Source of the DNA: Calditrichia bacterium
Lineage (GTDB): Bacteria; Calditrichota; Calditrichia; RBG-13-44-9; J075
Length of the DNA stretch: 64,000 nt
Reading direction: 5' to 3'
NCBI GenBank assembly: GCA_028284445.1
Contig: JANQRS010000014.1
Span: forward strand, 24,933 to 88,932
The notes under the pieces were generated by a model. It saw only the letters and a list, made by a program, of their open reading frames with translations. It searched no databases and was not told the DNA's origin. Both the position numbers and the translations under genes were made by a program. Each line of letters starts with the position of its first letter. The first letter of the stretch is position 1. Shown here in pieces: positions 62,089 through 64,000 of the stretch.

Positions 62089-63525
62089 ATGAGCGCAAGC
62101 GAACACAAATCCGTTAATCACTCCCGGATAATCGTGAAGACATCTTCAGGGATGAGCGATAAGGAAGCCTTGGTCTTCGAGGACAATTTCATTATCGGTC
62201 GTGAAGATGACTGCGATGTCATTTTGAAACATGATATGGTAAGCCGTAAGCATGCCGAGGTGGTATTGCAAGATGGGGAGTGGTGGCTGCGCGATCTGAA
62301 CAGCACAAATGGCACCATCATGCACCGACATCGCATTGGCAGTGCACGCCTCGAAGGCAGTCAACGCGTGACTGTTGGCAAGAACGGTCCCTCCATAATT
62401 ATCGAGATTGAAGGCCGCCGCAAGAAAAATCCTGACAAGTCCAAATCTAAAGGCGCAGATCACTATTTTGGTAATCCGTATGATAGCACAGCAGGTGATC
62501 ATACCCGCATGATCCGCCGTGCTATTTATGATGCCCAGGAAGGTCAGCGCAAACGCTACACCCGAGTCATTATTGGTCTAGCGATCACTTTGATTTTGGC
62601 TGCGTATGTTGTTATCAGCCAGATGATGAAGTCTGATAACAATCGCGAGGTTGCTGAAGGCCTCTTCTATTCAATGAAGGAAATTGAGTTAAAGCTAAAG
62701 GGACTTGAGGAAGCGGTGCGGTCGTCGAATGATCCCGAATTGCTGGCTTTGATAAATAAGAATCGTGATAGTCAGAAGGAACTCAAGAAACAATACGGCG
62801 ATCTCTTGTCCGAAATGGATGTTTACGACTCGAAGTTGTCGGAAGAAGATCGTCTGATTTTTCGAATTGCCCGTATGTTCGGCGAATGCGAGTTGAGCAT
62901 GCCGGCGGGCTTTGTGGACGAGGTAAAGCGCTACATTCGTTATTGGCAGAAGACCGACCGCTATGCTGAGGCCATTGAGCGCGCCAGGGCAAGCAACCTT
63001 CATAAAACGATTCCAAAGATTATGCTGCAAAACGACCTGCCGCCGCAGTTCTTCTATCTGGCGCTCCAGGAGAGCGATTTTAAATCGCAGATAGTTGGCC
63101 CGCCAACGCGCTCCGGGATTGCCAAAGGAATCTGGCAATTTATCCCGGTGACAGCTGCCCGCTACGGCCTCAAGACCGGACCACTGGTGGAAGAGCGGCG
63201 TTATGATCCCCGTGATGATCGCTTTAAGATTGATCAGGCGACCAAGGCTGCTGCCCGCTATCTCAGCGATATTTATCGTACCAAGGCCCAGGCTTCCGGA
63301 CTGTTGGTGATGGCCTCGTACAACTGGGGTGAACACAATGTCGAAGAATTGATAGAAAAGCTGCCTCGCAACCCACGGGAGCGAAACTTCTGGAAGCTCC
63401 TTGAAAATCATCGATCCGAATTTCCAAGCGAGACCTACGATTATGTCTACTACATTATTTCGGCCGCAGTCATCGGTGAGAACCCGCGCCTCTTCGGTTT
63501 CGATTTCGACAATCCCCTGAAATAA
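62089..63525 (+). CDS. FHA domain - membrane - lytic transglycosylase fusion
   Basis: 478 residues with an unusual architecture. An FHA domain (about 25-108) has IIGRE (GR at 37-38), VSRKHAEV (52-59) and NSTNGT (71-76), all needed for phosphothreonine binding. A single membrane helix lies at 159-177, then a coiled-coil (190-250), then an SLT-type lytic transglycosylase domain with the catalytic Glu in LQESDFKS (E328), GIWQFIPVTAARYGL, and ASYNWG. The FHA side is cytoplasmic and the enzyme periplasmic. So a Ser/Thr-kinase signal may control cell-wall cleavage; no kinase gene is in the window. Confidence 0.88.
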   Translation: MSASEHKSVNHSRIIVKTSSGMSDKEALVFEDNFIIGREDDCDVILKHDMVSRKHAEVVLQDGEWWLRDLNSTNGTIMHRHRIGSARLEGSQRVTVGKNGPSIIIEIEGRRKKNPDKSKSKGADHYFGNPYDSTAGDHTRMIRRAIYDAQEGQRKRYTRVIIGLAITLILAAYVVISQMMKSDNNREVAEGLFYSMKEIELKLKGLEEAVRSSNDPELLALINKNRDSQKELKKQYGDLLSEMDVYDSKLSEEDRLIFRIARMFGECELSMPAGFVDEVKRYIRYWQKTDRYAEAIERARASNLHKTIPKIMLQNDLPPQFFYLALQESDFKSQIVGPPTRSGIAKGIWQFIPVTAARYGLKTGPLVEERRYDPRDDRFKIDQATKAAARYLSDIYRTKAQASGLLVMASYNWGEHNVEELIEKLPRNPRERNFWKLLENHRSEFPSETYDYVYYIISAAVIGENPRLFGFDFDNPLK

Positions 63526-63730
63526 GCCCAAAATTGCGGCAAATAACGCAGAACCTGCACATAGTGCAGCTATTTGCCCGAACCTGCATCACTTTCACCA
63601 ATCGTGATATTCCAGTAAGGCAATTATTAACAATACGTTATACTTTCGTGATTAAATCCCGGTACGAATTTTGGATATTGTTCACGTAGCAATCAGGACA
63701 ACAATCATTGGATTCGACAGGAGAAAAAAA

Positions 63731-63919
63731 TTGAGACTCATGAAAGCAAATGAATATATCGAAAAAATGGAAATCAACTGGCCGCAAAAATGTCAGAACA
63801 AGGAATGTGGAACGCATAGCTTCCTGGGTCTTGCTGCAAAAGCAGAAAAGCGTCCCAATGGCTTGGTATTGTGCGACCATTGTTTCCACGAAATCAACCC
63901 GAAAGAGCTGGTTGTCTAG
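63731..63919 (+). CDS. Small zinc-ribbon-like protein
   Basis: About 62 residues. Four cysteines in KCQNKEC and LCDHCFHE (CX4C and CX2C) suggest a zinc ribbon. Start is either the TTG at 63731, which has AGGAG 8 bases before, or the ATG at 63740. The antisense frame that reaches the right edge is not supported by domain content. Function unknown. Confidence 0.6.
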   Translation: MRLMKANEYIEKMEINWPQKCQNKECGTHSFLGLAAKAEKRPNGLVLCDHCFHEINPKELVV

Positions 63920-63932
63920 GGAATACAAATAG

Positions 63933-63953
63933 ATCTCGGTCTTATTCCGAGAT
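63933..63953 (+). terminator. Short hairpin after the zinc-ribbon gene
   Basis: ATCTCGG (63933-63939) pairs with CCGAGAT (63947-63953), 7-base loop. The following bases (TGATTGATATAAAT) have no T-run, so it is a weak terminator candidate. Confidence 0.4.
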
Positions 63954-64000
63954 TGATTGATATAAATAAGCCGCGAATTTTCATGAAGGCTAAGCTTCAT

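Noticed and set aside
63638..64000. A 120-codon minus-strand frame reaching the right edge
   Set aside because: It lies opposite the zinc-ribbon gene and has no domain; the plus-strand frame has a Cys pattern and SD.

Overview
The window looks like chromosomal DNA of a Gram-negative bacterium from the Fibrobacterota-Chlorobiota-Bacteroidota (FCB) side of the tree, most likely an uncultured KSB1/Calditrichota-like lineage. This placement is an inference from four things: a secreted protein ending in the FCB-type NYPNPFNPSTT sorting domain (28454-30646), a PorD/DUF4835-like protein linked to type IX secretion (2781-3644), an LPS heptosyltransferase (8912-9994), and a family of exported proteins otherwise typical of Bacteroidota (25665-26585, 60624-61370). 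Coding density is high, Shine-Dalgarno (AGGAG-type) sites are common, and no rRNA, tRNA or CRISPR was seen.

Layout. 0-10 kb: a 5'-partial Hdr-like Fe-S electron carrier, a DUF1223 protein, PorD-like protein, a solute-binding lipoprotein, rnhB, small conserved genes, a membrane metallopeptidase-like protein, an LMW-phosphatase/tsaC/heptosyltransferase run. 10.8-15.5 kb (minus strand): rpoN, then hslV-hslU-argF as a tight operon. 15.8-26.6 kb (plus): a carbon cluster (GH63-type glucosidase, polyphosphate glucokinase, transaldolase/glucose-6-P isomerase, rpiA, zwf, pgl) that would carry glucose from a glycan into the pentose phosphate pathway. 26.9-36 kb: miaB, a beta-propeller T9SS-type cargo, an L,D-transpeptidase, a TPR-CAP protein, a hidden selenoprotein, a receiver-domain protein, a beta-helix protein and a queuosine precursor transporter. 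37-40 kb: a VWA/Mg-chelatase-like AAA+ pair. 41-47.5 kb: an accessory stretch of small genes, a pentapeptide-repeat membrane protein and an integrase remnant. 47.5-53.6 kb: a DUF58-transglutaminase-MoxR operon followed by trpF. 53.7-64 kb: exported and hydrolytic enzymes, yjjX, and an FHA-membrane-lytic transglycosylase fusion.

The most notable signals are not plain genes. (1) An AhpD-like protein is interrupted by one in-frame UGA exactly where the second cysteine of the CxxC site should be, with a GU-loop hairpin 17 nt downstream: a selenoprotein. (2) Transaldolase and phosphoglucose isomerase lie in two frames joined at a run of ten A; one extra A (or a -1 slip) gives the canonical bifunctional Tal-Pgi enzyme. 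(3) Four near-perfect G/C-block palindromes of 42-48 bp sit just after stop codons, with inner sequences that differ between copies while the arms stay complementary. (4) Intergenic regions carry several families of short tandem repeats (7 bp and 8 bp units), a REP-like repeat, and a 22-bp-arm hairpin that overlaps a stop codon.
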